From Armillaria gallica (taxonomy: Eukaryota; Basidiomycota; Agaricomycetes; Agaricales; Physalacriaceae), in contig JBANDB010000002.1 of assembly GCA_037576215.1 (NCBI GenBank), positions 7,192,001-7,256,000 of the forward strand: 64,000 nucleotides of DNA. The letters are read 5' to 3'. A program made the translations under genes and the position numbers. Every line of letters begins with the position of its first letter. Within the stretch, counting starts at the first letter, position 1. Positions 45,431-57,649 of this stretch are shown here, one piece after another. The notes under the pieces were generated by a model that worked only from the letters and a program-made list of their open reading frames with translations, did no database searches and was not told the origin of the DNA.

Positions 45431-46453
45431 ATGTCCTCTGATGCTCCCTCCTCTGGCAACAAATCTCAATCCTCAGGGAGTACCAGGCAACCTGGAACTA
45501 TCATCATCAAACCTCTCATTGGCAGAAACCCAGCAGCAGGACCTACCACTATACCTTTGACTGGGACTCAAGGGTCAGATCATCCAGCCGAACATCCAGA
45601 GGAGAGTGAACAAGGTGATGATGCTAAATCCGATGGAGACAGGGCAGCAACAGAAATTGTCAATCGCTGCAAAACTCTTGTCGAGGATTTCAGAACTGGT
45701 ACCAACCCTTCTAAGTTGAATGTCCTCACCCAGATCTCTCGTGCCCTTGCCGAGTTCTTTAGCACATGCGAGGGCAACACCAATGAAGAGTACAATGCAG
45801 CATTCGACGTCTATATCAAAATGCTTGACTCCCATGAGCGTGATCAATGAGAAGCCCTGCATGAAGGCCAAGAACAAATTCGAGCCCATGACAGGAATGA
45901 AGAGGTTGAGGGAGGATGAAGACACCGTCGTGCCAACTTGTTCTTTGAAGATGAGGATGGAGAATTGGGAAGTGCTGCAGGAGACATGAAGGAGCAGGGG
46001 AGCGATAGCCATGATGGAGAGCAGGGTCCCTCAAAATGAGCTCGCATTGATGAGTCAAAGTTCCCATGGCAGCCTATGGGACAGATTATCAGAGCAACTC
46101 TTCACCCCGATTTGCAGTGCACCCTCAAACTTGTTGAAAACTACACCATTGATCCCAAAGGAGCCAAGTGAAGCATCACCAACTCACCAGAGTGCCCAGA
46201 CTTCCCTGAAGAGCAGTGGATTGCCCTACTCACTGGCAAAGCGGTCAACCTCGATGCAGTCTTTGCATCCACAAATTCAACTTCAATCAATGAAGTTCAA
46301 ACTCATGAATTATCTGAAGGCATTGCACTCAGGCTCACCAAAAGTACCATCTCCTCCGAATCCAAGCAAACTATCCATACTGCAGACGAGTGGACCACCA
46401 CTTGGCACACATACACCATTGCAGTCCTCATTGCTTTCCCGCATCACGCCCGT
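45431..46453 (+). pseudogene. Ngaro/DIRS ORF1, 5' part
   Basis: Starts at ATG 45431 (MSSDAPSSGNKSQSSGS). The frame is broken by TGA at 45848 (DQ*EAL) and by later shifts. Downstream pieces FPWQPMGQIIRATLHPDLQC, ADEWTTTWHTYTIAVLIAFP and HHAR (ending 46453) follow. The frame resumes after the solo LTR as ELALYQQYISSLF. ORF1 is presumed to encode the structural protein. Confidence 0.6.
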
Positions 46454-47822
46454 TGATGTGCTCGGTAACGGCGAGTGGCAAATGGACTAGAGGCTGGCAA
46501 TGAACACCAACAACACTAAACCAATCACTAACTCTACACTTATCACCAATGTATTGAATTCGGGCGTTTCGAGTACGATAGAAGCACTCTGCAGACTTCA
46601 ATAATCAAGGAAAGTTGTTTAAAGACGTTTTATTTCGTTACTAGTGAGCTATACAAGCGTACTACTCGCACTAGTGGGGTTTGTAAGACACAATTGGATG
46701 AATAGTGACTCGACTTGAGCTACTGCGCTCGCTCTGACTGGGACTGCTTCGAACTAGTGGCTCTCTTGGCCCTGTAATGTCTTACAAGTGAATAAACACT
46801 TGACTAGTCGCTTTCTAGGCAGACTAGTGGCGCTCTTGGCCTAAGAATAATACTTTAAACTTCGAGAACTTGCTTGAACTAACTTCGAAACACTCTTGGC
46901 CTTTGCAGGACACAAAAGATTACTCTAAGACACTTCTATTCACTCAATGCTATGGGTAACTTAGCGACTAGTAGCCGCTTCGTCGAGGTTAAGCACAAAA
47001 GCCTTTAATTGGGGCACTAGATACTGACTAGTAGGTCACAATTGCGGGGATGGCTTGCCTCAGCCATGCGTGCGCCTATTCTACTACTTATATACTGACA
47101 AACAAGGTATGATCGAGATATAAATAACTGACTAGAGGGGTATTATTGATAAGGATTTCTTGGCTAGTCATGAATAATGGTGAATAATCATGCAATAGTC
47201 GGTCTAGAAACGATCGCTTGCTGACTAGTGAGCCTAGGAGCTCCGCTAGCGGTTGTATTCCATGTCCTGGGCCCAGCGACGCTCCACTAGTGCCAAGGAT
47301 AAATGACTAGCCAGGTGAGCGTGCCTGTAACAGCTGTCGATTGTGATTGAAGGCGCAGCCCGGCTATACTGGTACCGATCGCAATGGATCTGTATCGCAC
47401 CCGGCGGATCTACCGCAAGGTTAATCTGTTGCTAATTCATTTCTAAGTCCTGTTTCGAGATTGCCACGTGACTAGTTAACCTGACTTAGGCGTTTATGCC
47501 CAGAGCGGCTCGCTAGTGACCGAACTTCACAAGATTTGTGTCCTCTGCTTCTTGTTTGGTGCGCTAGTCACGTTACTTGTCCACTAGTGGCCGTATTCAC
47601 TTAGCCCTGTTAGCATTCAAGTCACTAGTATGGCCGGCTGGTAGATTTAACCCACTAGTGGTATCGCATCTAAGTCCTGGCTCTACTAGTCGCATACTAG
47701 TCTAACTATCAGCTTTGAAGCCTCAGCTATAGTCCTTTAAGTATCACTAATGTAAGATAGATATGCAATAGTATTATTATAAAATCGCAAAATCTAGGTG
47801 TGAACGCGTAGACGGCGTATCA
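46454..47822. mobile_element. 1,369-bp solo LTR inserted in ORF1
   Basis: Begins TGATGTGC and ends GCGTATCA (TGAT...ATCA ends). The 4-bp CCGT occurs on both sides (46450-46453 and 47823-47826). Removing the insert restores the coding text HHAR-ELAL. It contains no gene. I count 15 copies of ACTAGT, about one third of a copy being expected by chance. Confidence 0.75.
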
Positions 47823-47826
47823 CCGT

Positions 47827-48240
47827 GAACTTGCACTCTACCAGCAGTATATCTCCTCACTCTTCTGCACCATTATTGTCCCTCTCCATGGCAGGGTCCT
47901 CGTGCTTGACCAAGCTATCAGAGGGCGAGTTGGGCACTGCTGAAACTTGCTTCTCTCTGAAACAGACAAATTCTGGGACCTTGAAAGGTCGCATATCTCA
48001 TCAGCAGGAGTTGGATATAGTGAGTTTGAGCGAGGAAAAGGAGAGTCTAAGTCAAAGGGAAAGGAGGTTGATCGAAGTGGATGTAGCACCAAAGCTTGCT
48101 GACGTTGGAACTCTGGGTCTTGCCCTTCAGCAGATGGCAAGTGCAAATACCGACATGTTTGCTTGTGCTGCAAAGGCAACCATGTTGTGGCAAAATGCCC
48201 AAGCAAGCCTTCGTCTGACTGAGCAAGCTAGGAGAGGAGA
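47827..48240 (+). pseudogene. Ngaro/DIRS ORF1, 3' part with zinc-knuckle-like end
   Basis: The frame gives ELALYQQYISSLFCTIIV, then GRVLVLDQAIRGRVGHC, ETDKFWDLERSHISSAG and, after a TGA, RWNSGSCPSADGKCKYRH followed by CLCCKGNHVVAKCP, a C-rich knuckle typical of these ORF1 proteins. Another open frame over the same bases is a shadow. Confidence 0.6.
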
Positions 48241-48376
48241 AAAGGGGTTGGGGGAAGGAAGATTTGGGGGAGGGATGCAGTTTGGGGAGAGAGGCTGGGA
48301 GAATGATGTGTTGTATGCCCCAAAGTATAAACAGGGGATGGTGTTTTTAAACTGAGATTGGGGGAAAAGTCTGACC

Positions 48377-50185
48377 GTGCGCTACACCGAGATTGATCCA
48401 CCTCTGCCAAGACCACCAGAAAACGAATTTCAGAATTCTGCCATAGTTAATTTCATAGTGGATTATCCCCATCTGTTTAAGCTCACTACACCAATCAAAA
48501 TCGACGAGTTTGCAAAACTATTGCAAGGACATCCCAATCAACCATTCATGCAATCAGTAGTAACAGCATTGAGGGAAGGATTTTGGCCATGGGCAGATAC
48601 CCATCATGCGGAGGACTTTCCAGTGACATGGGACAATTCCAGGATGGTCCCAAACTCTGAAATGGAACAGAAGTTCATTATCAGTTATAGGGATGAGGAA
48701 ATGGCAGCAGGATGCATCTCTGAGAACTTTGGCCCAGACCTACTGCCAGGGATGTACAGCACACCGGTTCATGCTGTGCCTAAGCCACGTTCAGACGACT
48801 TGCGCATGGTTTCCAATATGTCAGCAGGTTTGTATGCACCCAATCAGATGATTCAACATGCAGACATAGCAGGCACTCAAATGGATACCCTACATGATTT
48901 CTTTGCAGCAATCTGAAAGTTCAAGCTATCATCCCCTGAGAATGCTGCCAAGAAACTTTACGTCTTCAAGTCTGACATTTTGAAGGCATATCGTCTATGC
49001 CTGATGCATCCACTTTGGCAGTTGAAGCAAGTTGTAACTACCGAATACCTAACCGATGAGCAGAAAGCTGCTGGGCAAACAGAGGTACTATCTAGGTCAG
49101 TTGATGGCAATAATAATTTTGGGGGTAGAGGCTTGTTCAGAGTTTTCTATAGCATCAATGGCTTGATCACTTGGATTGCCATAAATGTGGAAGGCATCAA
49201 GGACATCTTCATTTACATTGACGATGATTGGGGCTTCAATGTCACGGACAACCTGGCGCACTATGAGCAATGCAACGATTATTTCCCTGAGAAGCAAGTC
49301 AAACTTCTCAAGCTCTGGGATTGTATTGGCATTCCTCATGCTAGGAAGAAACAGCTGTATGGGTTCAAACTCACGGTGATAGGCTACGAAGTGGATCCCA
49401 ATACTATGACAGCAACCATGCCCTCCAACTCCAAGTCTGAATTCGTGTCAGCACTGCAGCAGTTTGCAAAGTCGAATCAATGTTTATTGCAGGACTTTCA
49501 ACAAATCTCCAGATGGTTGAACTGGTTGTTCAACGTATTCCCTCTCTTCAAACCTGGGTTATCGAGCATGTATGAAAAGATGGCTGGAAAAACCAACTCT
49601 TTTGCATTGATCAGCCTGAGTAAGGCAGTCAAAGACGACATTTCATGGATGGCAGATCACATCGAGATGTCCTCAGGTACCTACTGCTTCGACTCAGAAG
49701 ATTGGCACCCCATCAATGATGTGACAACAATCATCATGTGTGATGTGTGCTTGGATGGAATAGGTTTCTGGCTGCCATGGATCTCCACAGGATTTGCATG
49801 CCCAATGCCAAGCTTGCCAAATGACGATCCTATCATTTTCTTCTTTGAGAGGTTGTGTGTCTGTGCAGCATTGCATTGGGCAGCCAACAACTTATCCCCA
49901 GCACTTAGGAAATGACTCACAATACAGACCAACAACCAGAACACAGTTGACATCTTCAATTCCTCGAAAGCCACGCCTTTTTATAACACCATCCTGAAGT
50001 CAGCGGTCGACATCCTTGTCTCTCATGACATTGATCTTCATGTCATGCATGTTCCTGGCCTTGAAAACAAAGTCGCTGATGCCTTGTCGCGGTCGGAGTT
50101 TGAGAGAGCTAAGGTTCTTGTTCCTGATTTAATTATCCTCCCATTTTTACCCCCTCGTGATGTGTTGGGGGCCATAAAATGTTAA
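48377..50185 (+). pseudogene. Reverse transcriptase/RNase H of the Ngaro/DIRS element
   Basis: One continuous frame ends at TAA 50183-50185 and is interrupted only by TGA at 48914 and 49913. Motifs are VPKPRSDDLRMVSNMS, SDILKAYRLCLMHP, the catalytic FIYIDDDWG (about 49208-49234) and VPGLENKVADALSRSEF near the RNase H end. Both TGA codons replace positions where an arginine is natural (AAI*KFK, LRK*LTI). The catalytic YIDD is intact. Confidence 0.75.
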
Positions 50186-51285
50186 TGGAAGTTACTCCTG
50201 GGTCCAGACAGCCGGTCTGTGAACCATGGACCCTGGAGAAGTTACATCACGAGCGTTCCATTGCCCTCAGATTTGCCATTGACAAATCTACTCTTGGACT
50301 GTACAATTCTGCCTTGAACTCATACATCACCTTTTGCAAACTACACCACTTCCCGGTACTTCCCACTGAAGATACACTCAGCTACTATGTTGTGTATATG
50401 TGTGCACACATCAAGCCTGACTCAGTTGACTCCTACTTATCGGGCATCTGCAACAGACTCGAGAATTTCTTCCCCAACATCAGAGCGATCCATACCTCGA
50501 TGCTTGTCAGCCGAACACTGAATGGATGCAGGCACTTGAAGGGATCTGAAATCCATCGCAAACTTCCCCTCTCCCAAGATGATATCCAACATGCCATTGC
50601 TACCCTCCACCCTTCCCTAGACCATGATGACAAACTCTTCCTTACACTACTAGTCACAGGGTTCAATGGCCTCCTCCGACTAGCTGAGCTCAGCATGCCT
50701 GACACCAAGAAGTTGTGAAACTGGAGGAAAATTATGCATAGAGCAACAGTTGAGTGGGTCCCACTTGGTTACTCCTTCCTACTTCCCACACACAAGGCAG
50801 ATATTGCCTTTGAAGGCAATAGAATCATCATTCCAGCTTCCGATGATGCTTCCATCAACCCCTCTCCAGTCTTCCACAGGTACCTGGTCAGCCGAGACAA
50901 GTGATTTCCAGTCCATCTGGGACTATGGGTCACATCTGCAGGGAGGACACCAATGTGTTCCTGGTTCATCAGAAGACTGCGACGCCTGTTTCCATCCAAC
51001 AGAATAGTGGGACAGTCAATGTGAGCAGATGGTGCCACAGTGCTAGCCAGCAATGGTGTGCTGCCCCACCTAATACAAGCCCATGGCCATTGGTCTTCCC
51101 AAGCATTCACAATATACATTCACAAGAATCCTGTGATCTTGCAGTCACTCATAGACTCCAGGCAACCGCTCACCCTCACGACGTGCATTCTCCCAAGTCA
51201 TGCTACATGACATCTCACCTTTCTTGATTACCCATTAGCGCTCATACACATGTCGCTGTGGGTTCAAATTTGACTTGTGCCTGAA
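50179..51285 (+). pseudogene. Tyrosine recombinase of the Ngaro/DIRS element
   Basis: ATG 50179 overlaps the stop of the RT frame. The frame stays readable to about 51285 with in-frame TGA at 50716, 50902, 51022 and 51208. The first half has STLGLYNSALNSYITFCK and TGFNGLLRLAEL (catalytic Arg region). The second half has ADGATVLASNGV, HLIQAHGHWSS (the usual GRW arginine now His) and FTIYIHKNP with the nucleophile Tyr. It would integrate the element's DNA circle by site-specific recombination and is inactive here. Confidence 0.78.
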
Positions 51286-51585
51286 AGGGCCAATTTTTCC
51301 TTATTCCTGACCAATTAGAGACATTGGATAAAAACCTGACTGATCATTTGATGACCCATCATCCTCTTCTAAAATTTCTTGATTACTTCCAAGGCTTGTT
51401 GGAATATGCGAGAGAATTTGAGCAATCCGGCATTCCAGCATGCTGAGTAAGAATTTGATTCAATAGAAATTACTAGAATAAGCATAGTTTAGTATAAATA
51501 TAGGAGGTCAATGGGCAAACTCCTCAGGAGTTTGTAACCCAGAGACTATAGGTCCCACAAGCATTGTACTAAGGTAAAGCCTTAA

Positions 51586-54420
51586 TTACAACAAGGCTAA
51601 TATCTGATAGGTTGCATGGTAGGCATCCTCTGGACTAGCATTTGGATTGACTTGAAGGGCTGCTAATTGAGCATTTTTTTCTTTCAAATTTTCCAGGTAT
51701 TTATCACAATAAGGACACTCTTTGTCCCAGTGTTTGGGGCTGCTATAGATCTTGCATGGAGAAGGAGGAAACTTTCCCAATTTTGTTTTTTTTTGGCTGA
51801 TGAGAAAGTAATGTTTCAGAGGAGGGTGCTGTCTCTTTTTCAAGACTTGATAGGCTGAGAAGGCTGTTTTCAGTGTCCTCCTCATTATCCTCTAGTACTG
51901 TGTCTGACAGTTCTGTTATTTTTGAATAGGGATCTTCCTCCACAGTGTTGGAAGCCAGATTTGCCATTCAAAGGAAGAATCATGGTTTCTGGGGAGATTC
52001 AATTCCTATACTCTGCAAGGCTGAGAGTAGATCATTGGTATTCATCCAATAACCAGTTTGATCTATTCTAGAGGCTGTGACTAAAGCCTTACTGTGTTCA
52101 ATTACTTGCACAAGTAACTGTTTGGTAGTGTTTAGAGTTGCTAGATTGAGGATCAGATGCCATGCAATCAGGGCTTTACATATTATGATATTGACTTCCA
52201 TGAGTTCTCTATTGTCTGCTTGAGTTAACATGCAAGTATATATGGTGCAACAAGTGATAAATCTTGAGGAGATTCTGTCTCACGTCTCCATTGATGGAAT
52301 TATTGAGATTTGAAGACATCATTCATCAATATTTTTCACTGATCTCCAAGAAAATCCTCCTTGATGAGTATTAGAAAATTTATAACATTAGTATACATAT
52401 GTTCCTGTTTCATAGTTGTTAGAGTTGAAAACCAAGTGTAGATGTCTGAATCTTTCTTGAACTCTTTTCACAACTATAGCCCTAAGTATTTGGGCATGCA
52501 GCCTCCCAGGCTGGCAAGATGCATAACTTTCCAAAAATATGAAATTGTTGTATATGCACTGCTATCCCATATTGGAAGGTTTTCTGACTTCAATTTCTCT
52601 TTGATACTGGGAGTTAATGGATCATGGCAGTTTTTGTTTGGCCTATTCCCTCCTAGCAGTCCAGGTGGTCCCAGTGGTCCAGGGAGACTGATGTCACCAG
52701 AGTAATCATCATTGCCTCTTCTGCCTCTAGGGCCTTTCCTTCCTTGCTCCCATTGTTCTCCTTGATCTCTCTGATCCTCTTAATGACCTCTGCACCCTCT
52801 TCTTTGCCAGCACTGGTTATCTTCTGTTTCAGTCAACTCTTCAGAGGATGAGGAAGATGAAGAATCAGACAAATCAGACAAGAAGCTACCAGACAGGAGT
52901 CATCAGCAGGAGTATGTCATGAACAAGGCTTCAAAATGGGACCAATAGGTGACTAGAATGATATAATATGTTGCTTTGCCAAGGGATGGAGGTGTGTCTA
53001 CTTGTTCTAGATAATAAGCTCAATAAATAATGTGAGAGAGGATGTCCTCTTTCTTATGATCACCTTTCTTCCTCAAGATAAACTGGATCATTTTGAGGAG
53101 ACTGGTTGGTTAGCAGATTAGCAGAAAACAGAGGTTGATAAGCATCATGAAGCATTGATAAACTGGAATTTTACAAATCTTCAGAAGAGAAATGGCCATA
53201 CATCCTCATGGTTGTGGTCAGAGTAGGTCAAGAAGCCTATCCAGTCTCATAAGGGAGGGGAGGAGTTTCAGCTAAGGTACATCTTGTTCTTATAAGGACA
53301 AGCAAGGGCATAGAAGCATGTGAGGATGCTGACAACAATAGTTCTACCTATGGCATTGATTCTCTACTTTGCATTTCTCATGGAGAGGATCTACTGTCCA
53401 AGTCATCTAGTGAAATGTAGTCTTCCACTGAATGTTAACTAGTCCTCTATAATCAAGCTGCTCAAGTTGAGTTGACTTGGGACAGAGCTGGGGGTGAGAG
53501 AGGTTCTCTCTGAGATAGTCTTGGTGAGGATCTCTCCCTTTATCTTGATCCTGGCCTCAATTCTTCATATAGTAAATCCCCTACTCCTCAGGTTTGACTT
53601 CATTGTGAAGCTCTACTCTGTTGAGAGCTAGGTCATAGTTTGTTCTGGAGAGAGTTGTCTGTTTATTGTAGCCTCTGCTCAGATGCTTCACTTAATCAAG
53701 ATCTAGCTCTTGCTTCTTCAAAGGGAGGTTGTCTATTTATAAAGAGCTTTGTAATGAAGCATGATCCTGGTGTGATCTGGTTCTTGACTCTTTAGGATGG
53801 ATTTCAATTATATATGCTGAGCTCCTTTGCAAGGTTTCACTTTGATGTGATACTGTCCTTGAATCTTCCTGTGAGTGTTCACTTTCTCTGTAGGTCAGGC
53901 TTTCTGACCATCTCAGGACTTTGACAGTGATATCCTCCCCTCAGACTGACCCATCATTTGCCATCAGATTCAGCTAGCTTATAGAGTTGTTCATTGACAT
54001 TTCTTCCACAATACTAGGCTCAAATGTACCTTTTTTTATTCCCATTCATCACCTGAATACGTCACTGATGCTTAATGATGATTGTAGCTCAGAATTACCT
54101 TGTGCATCTGGGAAGAAGTTTCCAAAGACTGGTTTATATGGCATGTTAGAACCTATCAATATAGTTAATGTGGGTGAAACTTGTTTATCCCTAATTCCCA
54201 GGGCTGGTGATTCTGCAGGTTTGCTAGCTCTCAGAATCATGCTTACATTAGGAACTGTTTGTGAATTGGGATGGTGATAATGACTTGAACTAGAAGGGAT
54301 ACTCATATTATGAACTGCTGGTTGCTCCAATATTCTGAGTTGAGAAGGGTTAGAGCTTTGTCTAAATGCAAATTTCTTTGTTAAACTCTTGTGCTCAAAA
54401 CTATATGTTCTCAGCAACCT
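51586..54420 (-). mobile_element. Ty3/Gypsy retrotransposon, gag part (split from 43045-45055)
   Basis: Minus-strand pieces in order: MILRASKPAESPALGIRDK and SNMPYKPVFGNFFPDAQGN (about 54330-54110), LPIWDSSAYTTISYFW and HLASLGGCMPKYLGL (about 52590-52490), a KALIAWHLILNLATLN segment (about 52180-52130) and a zinc-knuckle-like SPCKIYSSPKHWDKECP (about 51770-51720). Between pieces frames are broken. This fits the gag half of the element whose pol lies beyond the inserted Ngaro-type element. It appears about 5 kb long when the insert is removed. Confidence 0.65.
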
Positions 54421-54745
54421 TCTCCACCCAAAAAGGCTGATTGCTCCATTGCCATAAGATCATTTGAATGTAAAGGAATTGTGGTAAGACTCTAAACTAT
54501 GTGTTATTCAGCATCTTTCTCTGTTTCAAGATAATCATATAGTTCTGAGACTGTGGAAGCTGGAGAGTCGGGGCCAACTTGTTTTTTGAATTCAGAGGAT
54601 TATTTTCCAAGAATTAGTGTCTTCTTCATAACCTTCCAGATAGCCTATTCCAAGCTGCATTTAGAAGTTGGATTTTGTTGCTGCTCTTGAGGATGGACAG
54701 AAACATATCTTTTGGATCTACTTGAAACCAAGACATTCATGCTGG

Positions 54746-55880
54746 TGACAAGGCTGGTGACAGGTACCTATGAAACTAAGCATGGCCTAGTGTGAACACA
54801 CTAAACCTACACCCAATCCCACTAAACACACACACACACAATCTCCTTAAGTGCAGAGGGGAGCAAGGGATTTAATTCCAATTGTGTGCTGACAGTATCT
54901 CAATATATCTCAGCGAGCTTGCTAAAACAATGCATGTAACAACATATATTTCTCAAGCCATTCTCAAATTCTCTGTTTCCTCAAAGCTTTTTACAAGAGA
55001 GCACAGTGAACCACACAACCCTCAAGGCAAAGGATATTTCTATAGCCAAAACACACAGATACACAGATCTGAAAAATGACCAAGTTCAGTCAGTGAGCTC
55101 ACTAAGTACAACTTGCTGCTAGATCTAATCTGTGCACAACACTGTCTTTCTCTTAGTTGCTAAACCTGACTCCCAAACTCATCACAATAGAGGCTCTTGG
55201 CACTTCCAGTTGAATCACAATACTCTTAAAACCCATTTCTGCAAGTCCTCACACACAGTGCACTCACCCTAACAACAGTGCTACAAGGTCTAACTATGCA
55301 CACCTGTCACACTTTGTGCAACTGCTAGAACAGCTCAATCTGGCTGATTCCCTTACAAAACAACTTAAGACCTACACAGAGGCCAACACAACACAATTTC
55401 TCTCTTACACTGAACCAGAAAAGGAACAGAGCTTTCTCTCAGATGGAACCAAGTAAACTCTCAAGATTGGTGCAGTGTCACTGCTTCTGAATCTTTTTCT
55501 TATCTCAAGTAAACCAAAGTTTTTATCCAAAATGTGTCTCTTGTTCTATTTCTCTGTGAGCTCACTAAACTTGTGTTATAGCCAAGATTCAAAGTTACTA
55601 ACTCTTACACATCATAACAAGTCCAGATCCAAACTGAAACTTTACTATGGTACATGGGGGTATGTAGCTTGCTTGATTACATGAAATTCTACTCTACTTA
55701 GACTATGAAAGATTGATTATTACAAACAGTTCTTTAGTAAGTTAATTTGTTGTTTGCCAATAATTCTTTGTCTGAACTGGTACAGTGCTCTTGGCAGAGC
55801 ACTGCTTGCTCCTTCTTTTAGTAGTCTCAAAGAGCTAAGCATTGTCTATGCTGCTTACTCTAGCAGCAGAGTAGCCTGCA
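54746..55880. repeat. 1.1-kb tandem repeat, unit 1
   Basis: Starts TGACAAGGCTGGTGACAGG and ends GTAGCCTGCA. Aligns along its length with the next unit. Its place upstream of the gag region, and TG/CA ends, fit an LTR, but no primer-binding site was identified. Confidence 0.7.
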
Positions 55881-55881
55881 G

Positions 55882-57021
55882 TGATGAGGCTGGTGACAGG
55901 CACCTATGAAACTAAGCACGGCCTAGCGTGAACACACTAAAACACACACTCAACCCCACTAAACACACACACATGCACACAATCTCTTTAAGTGTGGAGG
56001 GGAGCAAGGGACTTTAATTCCAATTGCACACCAACAATATCTCAATTTATCTCAGTGAGCTTGCTAAAACAATGCATATAATAACATATTTTTCTCAAGC
56101 TGTTCTCAAATTCTTGATTTCCTCAGAGCTTTTACAAGAGAGCACAGTGAACCACGCAACCCTCAAGGCAAAGTATATTTCAATAGCCAGAACACACAGA
56201 TACACAGATCCACAAATTGACCAAGTTTGGTCATTGAGCTTGCTAAGTACAACCCGCTGCTAGACCTGATCTGCACATGCCACCGTCTTTCTCTTAGTTG
56301 CTAAACCTGACTCCCAAACTTGTCATGATTAGAGGCCCTCGACACTCCCAATCAAGTCACAAATACTCTCAAAAACCATCCCCGCAAGTCCTCACACACA
56401 TCGCACTCACCCTAACAACGGTGCTGTGAGGTCCAACTGTGCACACCTGTCACACTTTGTGCAACTGCTAGAACAGCTCAATCTGGCTGATTCCCTTGCA
56501 AACTACTCAAGACCTACACAGAGGCTGACACAACACAATTTCTCTTTTTACACTGAACCAGAAAAGGAATAGAGCTTTCTCTCAGATGTATTCCAGCAAA
56601 CTCTCAAGATGGCGCAGTGTCACTGCTGCCAAATCTCTTTTTTATCTCAAGTAAACCAAAGTTTTTATCTAAAATGTTTCTCTTGTTCTATTTCTCTGTG
56701 AGCTTGCTAAACTTGCATTCTAGCTGAGACTTGAAGCTACTAACTCTTATGCATCACAACAAGTCCAGATTCAAACTGAAACTTTATTACTGTATGTGGG
56801 GGGTAGGTATCTTGTTTTACTACATGAAATTCTATGTACTTATACTATGGGAGATTGATTATTACAAACAGTCTTTTAGTAAGTTAAATCCTTTGTTGGC
56901 TGATAATTCTTCACCCGAACTGGCACAACACTCTTGGCAGAGTGCCACTTAGTCCTCCTTTTAGTATCCTCAAAGAGCTAAGCAATGTCGATATTGCATG
57001 CCCTAGCAGCAGAGTAGCTCA
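55882..57021. repeat. 1.1-kb tandem repeat, unit 2
   Basis: Starts TGATGAGGCTGGTGACAGG and ends GCAGAGTAGCTCA, 1,136 bp after unit 1. Differences from unit 1 are mostly C/T and G/A, for example CACACCAACAATATC against TGTGCTGACAGTATC. Confidence 0.7.
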
Positions 57022-57180
57022 CTGACTTGTACTCAATAGCTGCTTAATCCTCAATCACTGATCACACTTCATACTCGGCTTTTGGTTCTGCTCTGAAGGT
57101 GACAGTATCATATTCTAGACTTGGTAACCAAGGAATGCTTCAGATTTCGAGCCCGCTTGCTATTCCCATTGGCCAAAGTC

Positions 57181-57571
57181 TGTTTCTAGGTCATGCCCAG
57201 TTTTAGACCTGAGTCTCCAAACAAGAGTAAGCAATGGCTGTATCGTGTTTGTACAGTCACCATTGAGTCTTGTGATGAAAGGAGGTTCTGGACTAAGTCT
57301 TTAATGCTTAGTGAGAATGAATGTGTTTTAGTATGGATAAACTTTAGCTCAAAGCTAGGGAATATACAGCTTGAGCTACAGTACTTATATACTAAAGTAA
57401 GGGGTCTAATAATAAGTGCACCATTGCAAGAAAGAAGTGGAAATATCACAAGGTGAGCAATAGTGACTGTGTCACAATGTCATGGCTCTGTGGAGTCATG
57501 GATCCTATGGATAAGATAAGATAAGATAAGAGGCACTTAGGTAAAGAAAATGAATAAATCATAACATTACC
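57181..57571 (-). repeat. 3' LTR of the chromovirus
   Basis: On the minus strand a polypurine stretch AACAAGGGGG (about 57582-57573) precedes TGTTATGATTTATTC, and the sequence ends TGACCTAGAAACA (TGTT...AACA). About 390 bp, with a TATAAGTA box-like stretch near 57392-57385. No second LTR was found in the window. Confidence 0.55.
57508..57532. repeat. ATAAG microsatellite
   Basis: Four ATAAG units in tandem inside the putative LTR. Confidence 0.8.
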
Positions 57572-57649
57572 CCCTTGTTAAGGCAAGTGTCCCAACTGCT
57601 GTTATGGTATGCTCATCAGTTCGAAGGGCAATTTAGTGTCCATTGAAGG

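Larger units (their letters stand above)
45060..51550 (+). mobile_element. Tyrosine-recombinase retrotransposon (DIRS/Ngaro type), inactive
   Basis: It encodes ORF1 with a CCHC-type end, RT/RNase H and a tyrosine recombinase on the plus strand, and it splits the Ty3/Gypsy element. No methyltransferase-like region was seen, which favours Ngaro over DIRS. Termini were not defined; the insertion junctions lie near 45030-45110 and 51300-51585. Nearly all in-frame stops are TGA. Confidence 0.75.

Noticed and set aside
47825..48355. 176-codon frame reading MAGSSCLTKLSEGELG
   Set aside because: The alternative frame gives continuous ORF1 text and the cysteine-rich knuckle, so this one is a shadow.
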